From contig DASUPK010000060.1 of assembly GCA_036276255.1 (NCBI GenBank), positions 1 through 51,142 on the forward strand: a DNA stretch of 51,142 nucleotides, given 5' to 3'. Source of the DNA: DASUPK01 sp036276255 (GTDB lineage: Bacteria > Actinomycetota > Thermoleophilia > Solirubrobacterales > 70-9). Below the pieces are notes generated by a model. That model saw only the letters and a list, made by a program, of their open reading frames with translations, searched no databases and was not told the DNA's origin. Each line of letters begins with the position of its first letter. The first letter of the stretch is position 1. The position numbers and the translations under genes were made by a program. Positions 15,752 to 23,861 of the stretch are shown here, piece after piece.

Positions 15752-16405
15752 TCAGGAGGCCCGCCGGGCCACGAAGAAGGTTCCCTGCGCCGCCTCGCCG
15801 CGCTCGACCTCCTCGAGGCCGGCCCTGCGGAACCCGCGCGCCAGCACCGAGTCGGGCGTGTAGAAGGGAGTGCTATCGCCCCAGCTCGCGGCTACGACGG
15901 CAAACCCGCCCGGGCGAAGCACCCGCGCCATCTCGCCGAAGAACGGCGGCATGTTGAGTTGTGCGACCAGGTCGAAGGAGTCGTCCTCGAATGGCAGGTC
16001 GGAGGCATCGGCGACCTTGAAGGCGACGCGCCCCTCGGGGTCAAGGCCGATTCGGTCCTGGGCCCGGCGGACCATCTCCTCGGACAGGTCGATGCCGCGC
16101 ACCCTCGCGCGGGGGAACTCGCGAGCGATCAGCAGCGCCCCGTCGCCGAGCCCTGTGCCGACGTCCAGCGCGCGCTCGGGCTCGGGCCGGACACAAAGCA
16201 GTGCCGCGGCGAGCGGGGCTAGATGCGCGGGCCCCGAGCGGCTGACACGCTGATCCCAGCTGGCCGCCTGCGCCTGCCAGTACCGGTGGCTGAAGCCGCG
16301 GAGCAGCGGCCACGTGAAGGGTGCATGCGCCACCAGCGCGTTGATGGCTCTCCCGGTGAGGCGAATCTGCCTGCTGGGCGGCGCGGGGTCGGTGCTCCTC
16401 TCCAT
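15752..16405 (-). CDS. Class I SAM-dependent methyltransferase (UbiE/Methyltransf_11 type)
   Basis: A 217-residue methyltransferase. Motif I is ALDVGTGLGDGALLIA near residue 80, motif II ends in GIDLSEEMV, and the post-motif VADASDLPFEDDSFDLV fits the Methyltransf_11 pattern. The first 60 residues are probably a substrate or lipid-facing cap. The substrate is unknown. It is divergent from the cyclophilin lipoprotein gene, sharing a 41-bp intergenic region. Confidence 0.82.
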   Translation of the reverse strand: MERSTDPAPPSRQIRLTGRAINALVAHAPFTWPLLRGFSHRYWQAQAASWDQRVSRSGPAHLAPLAAALLCVRPEPERALDVGTGLGDGALLIAREFPRARVRGIDLSEEMVRRAQDRIGLDPEGRVAFKVADASDLPFEDDSFDLVAQLNMPPFFGEMARVLRPGGFAVVAASWGDSTPFYTPDSVLARGFRRAGLEEVERGEAAQGTFFVARRAS

Positions 16406-16432
16406 CCGGCGATCATCGCAGGACGCCCTGGG

Positions 16433-16438
16433 TAGGCT
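16433..16438 (+). promoter_or_regulatory. -10 box TAGGCT for the cyclophilin gene
   Basis: TAGGCT is 8 nt before the TTG start at 16447. Confidence 0.5.
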
Positions 16439-16446
16439 TCGACGCC

Positions 16447-17094
16447 TTGAGAGCGGGGCGAACAGCGATCGCGGCGCTGCCGGCGATCGTGCTGCTGGTG
16501 GGATGCGGAGGGGGCGGAGGGGGGACGTCCAGCGTCGCCCTGCCGGCCGGCTGCGCCAAGGTCTCCGCCCCGCCGGCGAAGCAGGTGCACCTCTCTCGGC
16601 CGACCGGCACGCTGAGCGGCCCAGCCACCGCGACGGTCGAGACGAGCTGCGGCACCTTCACGATCGCCCTCGACACCGCCAGGGCACCGAAGACGACGGC
16701 CTCGTTCGCCTACCTTGCCCGGCACGGCGTATACGACGACACGACCTTTCACCGGATCGTTCCCGGGTTCCTCATCCAGGGGGGCGATCCCACCGGCACG
16801 GGCACCGGCGGCCCCGGCTATTTCGTCGATGAGCCGCCGCCGTCGAGCCTGTCCTACACCCAGGGGATCGTCGCGATGGCCAAGAGCCCAGTCGAGCCGC
16901 CGGGCCGTTCGGGGAGCCAGTTCTTCGTGGTGACTTCCCCCGATGCCGGCCTGACCCCGGACTCCGCGCTGATCGGTCATGTGGCGAGCGGGTTCGACGT
17001 GGTCGAGAGGATCGAGCAGCTTGGCACGCCCGGCCCGAGGGGTACCCCAAAGGCGCCGGTGCTGATCCGGCGGGTGACGGTGAAGGGCGGCTGA
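16447..17094 (+). CDS. Lipoprotein peptidyl-prolyl cis-trans isomerase (cyclophilin)
   Basis: A 215-residue cyclophilin exported as a lipoprotein: the signal ends in the lipobox LLVGC (Cys20) followed by a Gly-rich spacer. The cyclophilin domain starts near residue 55 and shows FHRIVPGFLIQGGDP, the GTGTGGPGY loop, GRSGSQFFVV, and LIGHVASGFDVV. It catalyses proline isomerisation in exported proteins. The start is a TTG at leaderless spacing from TAGGCT. Its stop overlaps the peroxiredoxin start (TGATG), so both are in one operon. Confidence 0.92.
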   Translation: MRAGRTAIAALPAIVLLVGCGGGGGGTSSVALPAGCAKVSAPPAKQVHLSRPTGTLSGPATATVETSCGTFTIALDTARAPKTTASFAYLARHGVYDDTTFHRIVPGFLIQGGDPTGTGTGGPGYFVDEPPPSSLSYTQGIVAMAKSPVEPPGRSGSQFFVVTSPDAGLTPDSALIGHVASGFDVVERIEQLGTPGPRGTPKAPVLIRRVTVKGG

Positions 17095-17549
17095 TGGCCA
17101 AGCTGCGGGTGGGCGACCGGGCCCCGGACTTCGAGCTCCAGGGCACCGGCTCCCGGACATACCGCCTGAGCGACTATCGCGAGACCGGTCTGATCCTCGC
17201 CTTCTATCCGGGCGATTTCACCCCCGTCTGCACCCGCCAGTTCTGCTCCTACCGGGACGACGGTGACCGCATCGAATCGCTCGGCGTGCCAATGATGGGC
17301 ATCTCGCCGCAGACGGTCGATTCACACGAGCGCTTCGCCGATCAGCACGACCTGACCGTCCCCCTGCTCTCGGACCCCGGCAAGAAGGTGGCTCGCGCCT
17401 ACGGCGCGGTCGGGCCCGGCGGGTTCATCCGGCGGGCGGTGTTCCTGATCGACAAGGAGGGGATCCTGCGCTACCGGCACGTCGCCCTGTTCGGGCTGCG
17501 CTACCAGGAGGTCGGTGACCTGGAGCGGGCCGTGACGGCGCTCCACTGA
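17094..17549 (+). CDS. Peroxiredoxin (BCP/PrxQ type)
   Basis: A 151-residue thiol peroxidase reducing hydrogen and organic peroxides. The peroxidatic Cys46 is in DFTPVCTRQFC, with a second Cys51 five residues on, the PrxQ arrangement for an intramolecular disulfide. The remaining domain (PLLSDPGKKVARAYGAVG, FLIDKEG) is complete. Probably recycled by a thioredoxin. Coupled to the upstream cyclophilin and 1 nt upstream of the hydrolase gene. Confidence 0.94.
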   Translation: MAKLRVGDRAPDFELQGTGSRTYRLSDYRETGLILAFYPGDFTPVCTRQFCSYRDDGDRIESLGVPMMGISPQTVDSHERFADQHDLTVPLLSDPGKKVARAYGAVGPGGFIRRAVFLIDKEGILRYRHVALFGLRYQEVGDLERAVTALH

Positions 17550-17550
17550 C

Positions 17551-18408
17551 ATGGCCGAGGTGCTGGAGCCGACGCCATTCGAGCTCGACTCGACGGGCAC
17601 GGTGCTGGCGGGCGAGGAGGTGGGGGAGGGGTCGCCCGTCGTCCTCCTCCACGGGCTCACCGCCACCCGGCGCTACGTGCTGCATGGCTCCCTGGCTCTG
17701 GCGCGCCGCGGGTATCGGCAGATCTCCTACGACGCCCGCGGTCACGGCGACTCCTCGCCCGCGTCGGAAGGTGGCTACGGCTATGACGTCCTGACCGGCG
17801 ACCTGCGGGCGGTGATCTCCGATCGCGCAGCAGGCAGCCGGCCCGTCCTGACCGGGCACTCCATGGGCTGTCACACCGCTGTCGCGCACGCCCTCGAGCA
17901 CTCCGGCGAAGTGGCGGCGCTCGTCCTCGCCGGGCCCGTGGTACTCGGGCTGCCGCCCACCGAGGAGTCGCTCGCCTACTGGGACGCCCTTGCGGACGGG
18001 CTGGAGCGGAACGGCCTGGAGGGGTTCATGCGCGCATACGAGTCCTCCCTGACAGCGGACCCGGCCTGGACGGAGACCGCCGTGCGGATCACGCGCGACC
18101 GGATGCAGCTTCATCGCCATCCCGATGCGGTCGCCCAGGCCCTGCGGGATGTGCCGAGGTCACTGCCGTTCGAGGGCATCGAGGAGCTGGAGACCCTCGA
18201 CGTGCCCGCCCTGGTCGTCGCCAGCTATGACGAGGCCGATCCGGGGCACCCGTACTCGATCGCCGAGGCGTGGGCGGACCGCCTGCCGCGGGCGCGCCTC
18301 GTCAGCGAGGAGAAGGGCAAGTCGCCGCTGGTCTGGCAGGGCGGGCGGTTCTCGCGAGTGATCGCGGACTTCCTGGAGGAGCCGGGAGTCCGCGAGCGAC
18401 TCGGCTAG
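17551..18408 (+). CDS. Alpha/beta hydrolase
   Basis: A 285-residue alpha/beta-hydrolase. The oxyanion motif is LLHGLTATRRY near residue 33 and the nucleophile elbow is TGHSMGCHTA near residue 108. The acid (SYDEADPG) and C-terminal region are present, but the usual catalytic His is not clear: the motif near the end (EEKGKSPLVWQGG) lacks a histidine. The substrate is unknown. It is the third gene of the cyclophilin-peroxiredoxin operon. Confidence 0.85.
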   Translation: MAEVLEPTPFELDSTGTVLAGEEVGEGSPVVLLHGLTATRRYVLHGSLALARRGYRQISYDARGHGDSSPASEGGYGYDVLTGDLRAVISDRAAGSRPVLTGHSMGCHTAVAHALEHSGEVAALVLAGPVVLGLPPTEESLAYWDALADGLERNGLEGFMRAYESSLTADPAWTETAVRITRDRMQLHRHPDAVAQALRDVPRSLPFEGIEELETLDVPALVVASYDEADPGHPYSIAEAWADRLPRARLVSEEKGKSPLVWQGGRFSRVIADFLEEPGVRERLG

Positions 18409-18521
18409 CCGCGATCCGCGAAGGAGCGCTTCGGCCAGTCCTCCCTGAGGCCGAGCTTCTTGTGCAGCGGGCTGCTGTATGCGGTGCTCGGGCGCTCATT
18501 GCGCCCGACGAATCTAGGGCC
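18405..18521 (-). pseudogene. Short coding remnant behind the SnoaL gene
   Basis: On the minus strand, one frame between the SnoaL stop and a TAG reads a protein-like stretch containing TAYSSPLHKKLGLRED, similar in feel to the N-terminus of DUF3052-type proteins. There is no ATG, GTG or TTG start and only 38 codons. It may be a gene remnant; chance is possible. Confidence 0.2.
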
Positions 18522-18917
18522 TTACGACCAGAACTCGTCCCAGGCGTAGAGGTCGTTGAAGTGCTCGCGGCCATCGGCGACCTTGCCGTCCTCGAGCTCG
18601 AAGACGATGCAATTGCTCACATCCAGGCGTTTGCCGTCCCGCTCTCCGGTGCTGCGCTGGAGGCCGATCACCCGGCCGTCAGCGCCGGCGAACAATTGCT
18701 GCAGCTCGGCCCGGAAGGTGCCGTTCGTCCTCTCCCCGATCTGGCCGAAGTAGGCGAGCGTCGCGTCGCGGCCCTCGTAGTCCTTGGCCATCGAGCTTTG
18801 CCCCGGCAAGTGCCAGGCAACGTTCTCGTCGAAGAGCTCGGTCAGTGTGTCGATGTCGGCTGCGTTGAAAGCGTCGTAGGCGCGCTGCATGATCGCCACG
18901 TTTTCATCAGCTCCCAT
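18522..18917 (-). CDS. SnoaL-like / NTF2-fold protein
   Basis: A 131-residue NTF2-fold protein of the SnoaL-like ketosteroid-isomerase group: MQRAYDAFNAADIDTLTELFDENVAWHLPG is split over helix 1 and the first strand, and FELEDGKVADGREHFND lies at the end. Members are isomerases, cyclases or simple binding proteins, so no reaction can be assigned. It has a real Shine-Dalgarno sequence (GAGGAGG, 4 nt before the ATG), unlike most genes here. Confidence 0.85.
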   Translation of the reverse strand: MGADENVAIMQRAYDAFNAADIDTLTELFDENVAWHLPGQSSMAKDYEGRDATLAYFGQIGERTNGTFRAELQQLFAGADGRVIGLQRSTGERDGKRLDVSNCIVFELEDGKVADGREHFNDLYAWDEFWS

Positions 18918-19020
18918 GAGTCCTCCTCAAGCCCCTGTCGGTGTCGTTCGACCCTATACGCCGCTGGGCTTCCCGTGGTGCCCCCGTCGGTGGCGGGGTC
19001 CCCGAGTATCCGGTCACTTC

Positions 19021-19026
19021 TATATT
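19021..19026 (+). promoter_or_regulatory. -10 box TATATT for the PRC-barrel gene
   Basis: TATATT is 7 nt before GTG 19034, among the best -10 matches of the window, and it decides the start. Confidence 0.6.
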
Positions 19027-19033
19027 TCACCGC

Positions 19034-19372
19034 GTGGGAGACGACGACGGTTATCCGATCCACTACGGCGCGGTGAAGCGCGGTACGCCGGTCTACGCCG
19101 CCGACGGGCAGCAGGTCGGCGTCATCGATGATGTGATCGACAACTACCGCGAGCGCATCCTCGACGGCTTCGTGATCGAGAACACCGACGGGGAGCTCCG
19201 CTTCGTCGACGCGCCGGAGGTGGCGAGGACCGCCGAGCGTGCGGTCCGGCTGACGATCAACTCCGCCGCCGCCGCCGAGCTCCCGACGCCGGAGCGCGGC
19301 GCTCCCGAGTACAGCCCACGGCGGACTGGCCGCCTCGGCAAGCTGCTCGGCGGCGGCTGGCGCCGGCGCTAG
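19034..19372 (+). CDS. PRC-barrel-like protein
   Basis: A 112-residue protein. Residues 6-75 have the PRC-barrel pattern (GTPVYAADGQQVGVIDDVI, then RILDGFVIENTDGELRFVDA). The C-terminus is basic (GKLLGGGWRRR). PRC-barrel domains act in RNA maturation (RimM) and in small stress proteins; the role here is unknown. The frame is open further upstream, but the -10 box and the family boundary favour GTG 19034. Confidence 0.75.
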   Translation: MGDDDGYPIHYGAVKRGTPVYAADGQQVGVIDDVIDNYRERILDGFVIENTDGELRFVDAPEVARTAERAVRLTINSAAAAELPTPERGAPEYSPRRTGRLGKLLGGGWRRR

Positions 19373-19380
19373 CTGCCCGT

Positions 19381-20115
19381 TCAGACCTTGAGCAGGCTCT
19401 TCAGCAGCCGCGCGTTGCGCAGCGCGTAGCCCTCCCAGTCGTTGTTGAAGTAGACGTAGATCTCGGTGTCCCGCCGCCACTGGGCGATGCGGCGGGCCCA
19501 GGTCTCGATCTCCGATCGGGAGTAGTTGCCGTGGCGGCCTCGCGCACCGTGGTGGAAGCGGATGTAGGTCCAATCGGCGGTGCGGACGTGCGGAGAGCTC
19601 ACCCAGCGAGAGGCCTCATCGCCGACCACCAGGGAGGCGCCATGCTCGCGAAGCAGGGCATAGACGTCCTCGGTGAACCAGCTCTCGTGCCGGAACTCGA
19701 ACGCGTGCCGGCCTCGCGGCAGGGCGCGCAGGGCGGCCGAGAGGCGCTCGTCGTTGCGGTGGAAGTTCGCCGGGAACTGCCAGAGCAGGGGCCCGAGCTT
19801 CTCGCTCCGGGTCAGGGGCTCCAGCGGCTCGAAGAATCGCTCGAGATAGGGGTCGAGGGTCTTCAGCCGCTTCACGTGGGTGAGGTAGCGACTCGCCTTC
19901 ACCGCGAAGACGAACCCTGGAGGGCTCTGCTCGATCCAGCCCTCGACAGCCGACACCTTGGGCAGCCGGTAGAAGGTGTTGTTGATCTCGACCGTGTCGA
20001 AGCGCTCCGCGTAGTAGGCCAGCCACTGGCGCTGGGGCAGTCCCTTGGGGTAGAGCCGCTCGCGCCAGTGCGGGTACGCCCAGCCCGAGCAGCCGACGTG
20101 AACCGGCTTCGTCAA
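19381..20115 (-). CDS. DUF72 domain protein (first of two)
   Basis: A 244-residue TIM-barrel protein of the DUF72 (YecE-like) family: HVGCSGWAYPHWRERLYPKG, then FDTVEINNTFYRLP, LLWQFPANFHRN, AFEFRHESWF, and VYFNNDWEGYALRNA. The biochemical function of the family is not established. The TTG start overlaps the stop of a small upstream ORF (TTGA), so it is coupled to a PP2C C-terminal remnant. A paralogue lies at 24884-25774. Confidence 0.92.
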   Translation of the reverse strand: MTKPVHVGCSGWAYPHWRERLYPKGLPQRQWLAYYAERFDTVEINNTFYRLPKVSAVEGWIEQSPPGFVFAVKASRYLTHVKRLKTLDPYLERFFEPLEPLTRSEKLGPLLWQFPANFHRNDERLSAALRALPRGRHAFEFRHESWFTEDVYALLREHGASLVVGDEASRWVSSPHVRTADWTYIRFHHGARGRHGNYSRSEIETWARRIAQWRRDTEIYVYFNNDWEGYALRNARLLKSLLKV

Positions 20116-20267
20116 CGGGCGCCGTTGCGGTGCAGCACCAGGACGGCGATGTCGTCGCGCGGCTCACCGCCGTGGCGCTCGATCGCGGCCTGGGCCGGGC
20201 TCGACAGCCCCTGGAGGCGCGCGAGACTGGGTGGCGGAGCGACGAGCTCTCGATCCCTGACCGGCAT
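20112..20267 (-). CDS. 51-residue ORF resembling the C-terminus of PP2C/SpoIIE phosphatases
   Basis: This 51-residue reading frame ends with GGEPRDDIAVLVLHR, which resembles the last strand of PP2C-like (SpoIIE/RsbU) phosphatases with its metal-binding Asp-Asp. The rest of a phosphatase is absent: the frame upstream is antisense to the DUF202 gene. It has a TANNNT box 7 nt before its ATG and ends in the DUF72 start codon, so it may survive as a translated leader for DUF72. Confidence 0.55.
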   Translation of the reverse strand: MPVRDRELVAPPPSLARLQGLSSPAQAAIERHGGEPRDDIAVLVLHRNGAR

Positions 20268-20274
20268 GTGTTTA

Positions 20275-20280
20275 ATCGTA
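20275..20280 (-). promoter_or_regulatory. -10 box TACGAT for the PP2C-remnant / DUF72 operon
   Basis: Read on the minus strand, TACGAT is 7 nt before the ATG at 20267. Confidence 0.5.
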
Positions 20281-20291
20281 GGACCGTAGGC

Positions 20292-20666
20292 ATGAAGACC
20301 GAGGAGACCAAGATGCCGAGCGAGGGTTGGGACGCCATCCGGCGCACACGCCTCGCCGCGGAGCGCACGGAGCTCGCCTGGTGGCGGACGGCACTGACGT
20401 CGATCGCGGTCGCCATCGCCGTCGGCCGTGTGGTGCCCGAGCTCAGCGGGACCAGCACGGAATGGCCGTACCTCGTCGTCGGTGTCGGCTGGGCTCTCTA
20501 CTCGGTCGCTCTCTTCGGCTACGGCTCGATCCGCTCGCGAAGGGTCGAGGCGGCGGTCGCAGAGGGGAGGATGATCGAGAGCTCCCGTACCGAGTCTCGC
20601 TGGCTGATGATGGCGGGTGTGGTCCTTTGCCTCGCCACAGTCGGCCTGATCGCCAGCTCGGCCTGA
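20292..20666 (+). CDS. DUF202 membrane protein
   Basis: A 124-residue membrane protein with the DUF202 signature RTRLAAERTELAWWRTALTS followed by three predicted membrane helices (about residues 35-50, 58-78 and 104-122). Function unknown; members are small inner-membrane proteins. ATG 20292 is the first in-frame start after the divergent promoter region; ATG at residue 8 is an alternative. Confidence 0.85.
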   Translation: MKTEETKMPSEGWDAIRRTRLAAERTELAWWRTALTSIAVAIAVGRVVPELSGTSTEWPYLVVGVGWALYSVALFGYGSIRSRRVEAAVAEGRMIESSRTESRWLMMAGVVLCLATVGLIASSA

Positions 20667-20699
20667 CGCAGCGATAACGAGGGTCAAGCGGATAACCGA

Positions 20700-21133
20700 G
20701 TGCGCCGTTATGTCAACTTGGGGGTTGCAATCGAGATCGAGCTGAGAGAGGCGCCCGCCGACGATCCCGTGAGCCTGCGCCTCGCCGAGGCGATGCGGAA
20801 CGAGGTCGAGGAGCGCGGAGCGCACAACGGCGCGGCGCGCCCGAACATGGAGCTGTCCGACGCAATCAGGGCCGACAGCGACCGGATCGTCGCGTATGCG
20901 GGCCAGGAGCCCGTGGGGATCGGAGCGCTCCGGCTGCTCGGTACCGGGACAGCGGAGATCAAGCGGAGCTCGAACGACGCGCGCGCCGGCATGGGCAGCG
21001 CGCGATTCGGCTGGACACGAACACGCGGCTGGCCGAGGCGAACCGCATGTACCTGGCGGCGGGCTTCCGGGAGATCGAGGACTACAACTCGAATCCGAGG
21101 TCAGACCGCTGGTATGAGAAGTCCCTCGCCTGA
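20700..21133 (+). pseudogene. Broken GNAT acetyltransferase with internal deletion and frameshift
   Basis: The first part reads as the start of a GNAT enzyme (LRLAEAMRNEVEERG, then GIGALRLLGTGTAEIKR). The sequence then changes frame and continues ELERRARRHGQRAIRLDT, TRLAEANRMYLAAGF and RSDRWYEKSLA to a TGA at 21131-21133. The piece usually between these parts, the acetyl-CoA loop (R/Q-x-x-G-x-G/A type) of about 18 residues, is missing at the junction near 20966. A deletion that was not a multiple of three is the simplest explanation. It should be inactive. Confidence 0.8.
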
Positions 21134-21151
21134 GTTTCCATAACTCATCTT

Positions 21152-21174
21152 CCCGTGCATTCCTCACGCACGGG
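21152..21174 (+). terminator. Hairpin after the GNAT pseudogene
   Basis: CCCGTGC (21152-21158) and GCACGGG (21168-21174) form a perfect 7-bp stem with a 9-nt loop. No T-tract follows. Confidence 0.4.
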
Positions 21175-21194
21175 CCCAGGACATCCGGCGCACG

Positions 21195-21497
21195 TTGTGG
21201 AATCGACGCATGAGGCAGGACCCGTCCCATCTGACCTGGCGCGTCCTATCGGCGATGGTCACGGCCGGTGCGTCCTGCGTCGCCTGCGGGTCGGGTGAGG
21301 ACCTGGTGGCCCATCACAAGATGCCCCGGCGGTACGGGGGACTCGACGTGCTGGACAACCTCGAGCCGGTCTGCCGCCGCTGTCACCCGGCCGTCGAGCA
21401 GGAAGCGATCGCCCGGGCCAGGCTCACCTGGGAGCGGCCCGAGTGGCCCGAGTCCCCTCGTCCCAGGAGGCCGCGGCCTCGACTGATTCGACCCTGA
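21195..21497 (+). CDS. Small HNH endonuclease domain protein
   Basis: A 100-residue HNH (McrA-like) protein: a zinc-binding pair Cys28/Cys31, the His-His at 40-41 (VAHHKMPRRYGG), Asn55 in DNLEPV, and Cys60/Cys63/His64 (CRRCH). All expected residues are present, so it may be an active nuclease. The C-terminus is Pro/Arg-rich. The start is TTG 21195, or the ATG five codons later. It is convergent with the topoisomerase gene, 6 nt apart. The target is unknown. Confidence 0.85.
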   Translation: MWNRRMRQDPSHLTWRVLSAMVTAGASCVACGSGEDLVAHHKMPRRYGGLDVLDNLEPVCRRCHPAVEQEAIARARLTWERPEWPESPRPRRPRPRLIRP

Positions 21498-21503
21498 CGG
21501 GAT

Positions 21504-22553
21504 TCAGCCCACCCGCTCGATCGCCGGCGACTCACGCCGCTCGATGAGGTCGAGCACGGCTTTCTCGATCGGCCCCTGAACCTCAGGCCAGTCGGCGGGA
21601 TCCTCGGGCAGGCGCTCGAAGACCCCGCCGACGGTAAGGCCGCCGTCGAAGCGGTCGAAGACCTGGGGGTCGATGTAGGAGGCGCGGCAGACCGCCGGGG
21701 TGTTGCCGAGGTAGCGCGCCACCTGCTTCACCGCATCGCGCTTGGCCCGCGCCCGGCCGCCCTTCGTGCTCAGATCGCGCTCCCGCGCCGCTGCGGCGAG
21801 CACCACGGCGGCGAGCACGGTCGCGTTCCATGTCCTGAAGTCCTTGGCGCTGTGGCCCTCGCCGATGGTCTCCTTGATGTAGTCGTTGATGTCTGTCGAG
21901 CGGACGTCGCGCCAGGCGTTTCCGTCGCGGTAGGCGAGTAACTCGTGCCCTCCCCCACCCCTTGAACGGAGCTTCCTGACCATGCCGGAGATCGCTCGGT
22001 CCCCAACGGTCTGAACGCGGCGCTTGCCTCCCTTTGCCTCGTAGTCGAAGACGATCGAGTCCCCGGTGACGCTGACGTGCCGCTTGCGCATGGTCGCGAG
22101 CCCGTAGGTCTCGTTCTCCTCGGCGTAGTCCTCGGACCCGATCCGAAAGAAGCCGCGGTCGAGCAGCCGCACGGCGCACGCCAGTACGCGCTCGCGGGAG
22201 ATGCTCCGCTTGCGGAGATCGCGCTCGACTCGCTCGCGCAGCTTCGGCAGGCCTCGCGCGAACCCCGTCATCGAGGCGAACTTCTGGCGATCCCGGCGCT
22301 CGCGCCAGAGGTCGTGGTAGCGGTACTGCTTGCGATGGCGCGCGTCGGCCCCGGTCGCCTGGATGTGGCCGAGTGGGTCGGAGCAGATCCAGACGTCCTC
22401 CCAGGCAGGCGGGATCGCGAGCGCGTGGATACGCTCGATGGTGTTCTCGTCGTCGATTCGAGCGCCACTCTCGTCGACGTACTCGAACCCCCTCCCCCGC
22501 TTCCGGCGGACGATTCCGGGCGCCGCGCAGTCGCTTCTTCTCAGCCGCGGCAT
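21504..22553 (-). CDS. DNA topoisomerase IB (poxvirus/eukaryotic-like)
   Basis: A 349-residue type IB topoisomerase that relaxes supercoils through a 3'-phosphotyrosine link. The N-terminal domain (GRGFEYVDESG, IPPAWEDVWIC, GHIQATGADARHRKQYRYH) precedes the catalytic domain with RIGSEDYAEENETYGLATM, KDFRTWNAT and the nucleophile Tyr in CRASYIDP. This enzyme occurs scattered in bacteria as an addition to gyrase and topoisomerase I. The start ATG is divergent from a glycosyltransferase gene, 42 bp away. Confidence 0.95.
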   Translation of the reverse strand: MPRLRRSDCAAPGIVRRKRGRGFEYVDESGARIDDENTIERIHALAIPPAWEDVWICSDPLGHIQATGADARHRKQYRYHDLWRERRDRQKFASMTGFARGLPKLRERVERDLRKRSISRERVLACAVRLLDRGFFRIGSEDYAEENETYGLATMRKRHVSVTGDSIVFDYEAKGGKRRVQTVGDRAISGMVRKLRSRGGGGHELLAYRDGNAWRDVRSTDINDYIKETIGEGHSAKDFRTWNATVLAAVVLAAAARERDLSTKGGRARAKRDAVKQVARYLGNTPAVCRASYIDPQVFDRFDGGLTVGGVFERLPEDPADWPEVQGPIEKAVLDLIERRESPAIERVG

Positions 22554-22595
22554 AAGGGGGGTTTACCCGCTGACGGCTCCGGTCAGACGGCAGAG

Positions 22596-23663
22596 GTGAG
22601 AGCCACCTACGTTCTCCCCATCCGCTGGAGCGACGACGCTGAGCTCGACGAGTTGACGCGTTATCTGCGCTCCCTGCCTGACTGGGTCGAGCTGGTCGTC
22701 GTCGACGGCTCCCGCGGCGAGCTGTTCGAGCGGCACGCGGAGGCCTGGGGGGCGCTGGGAAGGCACCTCCGCCCCGACCCGGAGCTCGCGACGCCGATGG
22801 GCAAGGTCGGCGGCGTGCTCACCGGCATCAGGGAGGCCAGTCATGAGGCGGTGGTGATCGCCGATGATGACGTCCGCTACGACGAGCGGGCGCTGGCGCG
22901 GCTCGTCACCCTGCTGGGACTGGCCGATTGCGTTCGCCCTCAGAACTACTTCGAGGAGCTGCCCTGGCACGCCCGCCTGGACACCGCCCGCACGCTGCTC
23001 AACCGCTCCTTCGGCGCGGACTTCCCGGGGACGCTCGCTGTGCGCCGCAGCTTTCTGTTGGCCGCCGGTGGCTACGACGGCGACGTGATCTTCGAGAACC
23101 TCGAACTGATGCGGACGGTTCGCGCCGCCGGGGGAAAGGTGATCAGCCCACTGGACCTCTACGTCGCGCGCCGGCCTTCGAGTGCCGAGCACTTCTTCTC
23201 GCAGCGCGTCCGGCAGGCCTACGATGACTTCGCGATCCCCGCCAGGATGGGCGTCTGGCTCGGCATTCTGCCCGCCCTGGGAGTCGCCCTGGCCCGCGGC
23301 AATCGCCGTCTCCCACTGGCCGCCGCGGCGGCCTCGGTCGGGCTGGCGGAGCTGGGCCGGCGGCGGGCGGGCGGGCGTCACCGCTTCCCGGCGAGCTCGT
23401 CCCTCCTTGCGCCGATGTGGATCCTCGAGCGGGCGACCTGCTCCTGGCCCGCGGTGCGCAGTCGTCTGTTCCGCGGCGGAGTCATGTATGGGGATCACGT
23501 CGTCCCGCGCGCGGCGTCCTCGATGCGCCACCTAAGAGCGAGGTTCGCCGTCCGCCGTCCCGCCGGAGACGGGAATGGCCTCTCCGCCCGGAGCCCTGAA
23601 CCCGATCAGCTTGTGGGTGCCGTCGCAGAAGGGCTTCCGTCGCGAAGCGCCACAGCGGCATAG
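22596..23663 (+). CDS. Family 2 glycosyltransferase
   Basis: A GT-A-fold glycosyltransferase. The N-terminal strand ATYVLPIRW, then VELVVVDGSRG, VVIADDDVRYDE with the metal-binding acidic motif, and YDGDVIFENLELMRT in the acceptor region. Hydrophobic segments after residue 220 suggest membrane association. Substrate unknown. The last 44 codons are antisense to the CDGSH gene, and the extreme C-terminus looks low in family signal, so the convergent overlap (132 nt) may reflect loss of an earlier stop. GTG 22596 is the start by alignment with the family's N-terminus. Confidence 0.82.
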   Translation: MRATYVLPIRWSDDAELDELTRYLRSLPDWVELVVVDGSRGELFERHAEAWGALGRHLRPDPELATPMGKVGGVLTGIREASHEAVVIADDDVRYDERALARLVTLLGLADCVRPQNYFEELPWHARLDTARTLLNRSFGADFPGTLAVRRSFLLAAGGYDGDVIFENLELMRTVRAAGGKVISPLDLYVARRPSSAEHFFSQRVRQAYDDFAIPARMGVWLGILPALGVALARGNRRLPLAAAAASVGLAELGRRRAGGRHRFPASSSLLAPMWILERATCSWPAVRSRLFRGGVMYGDHVVPRAASSMRHLRARFAVRRPAGDGNGLSARSPEPDQLVGAVAEGLPSRSATAA

Positions 23664-23861
23664 CGCCACGGTGCCGCGGCGGGGATCGATCTCTTTTCCG
23701 TCCGGATCGGACAGCCGGAAGTCTCCGCGCAGGAGGTACGGGCCGTTCGGATAGGGCGTGAGCTCCGTGGACACCTGGCGAGACTGCCCTGATCCGGGTT
23801 TCGCGAAACCCCCGGAAGTGGGGAGACTGACGGCGGGCCCCAGCGGGTAACGACGGGCCAT
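23532..23861 (-). CDS. CDGSH iron-sulfur domain protein
   Basis: A 109-residue protein with the 2Fe-2S CDGSH motif complete: CRCGASRRKPFCDGTH near residues 68-83, giving three Cys and one His ligand. These small proteins are redox or Fe-S transfer factors. Its ATG overlaps by two bases the ATG of the divergent haem-oxygenase-like gene. GGTGGGG lies about 4 nt before the ATG and may serve as Shine-Dalgarno sequence. The C-terminal part overlaps the 3' end of the glycosyltransferase gene. Confidence 0.92.
   Translation of the reverse strand: MARRYPLGPAVSLPTSGGFAKPGSGQSRQVSTELTPYPNGPYLLRGDFRLSDPDGKEIDPRRGTVALCRCGASRRKPFCDGTHKLIGFRAPGGEAIPVSGGTADGEPRS

Noticed and set aside
20112..21230. A 372-codon minus-strand frame that could be read as a full phosphatase
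   Set aside because: Apart from the last 51 codons it is antisense to DUF202 and the GNAT remnant and shows no phosphatase motifs.
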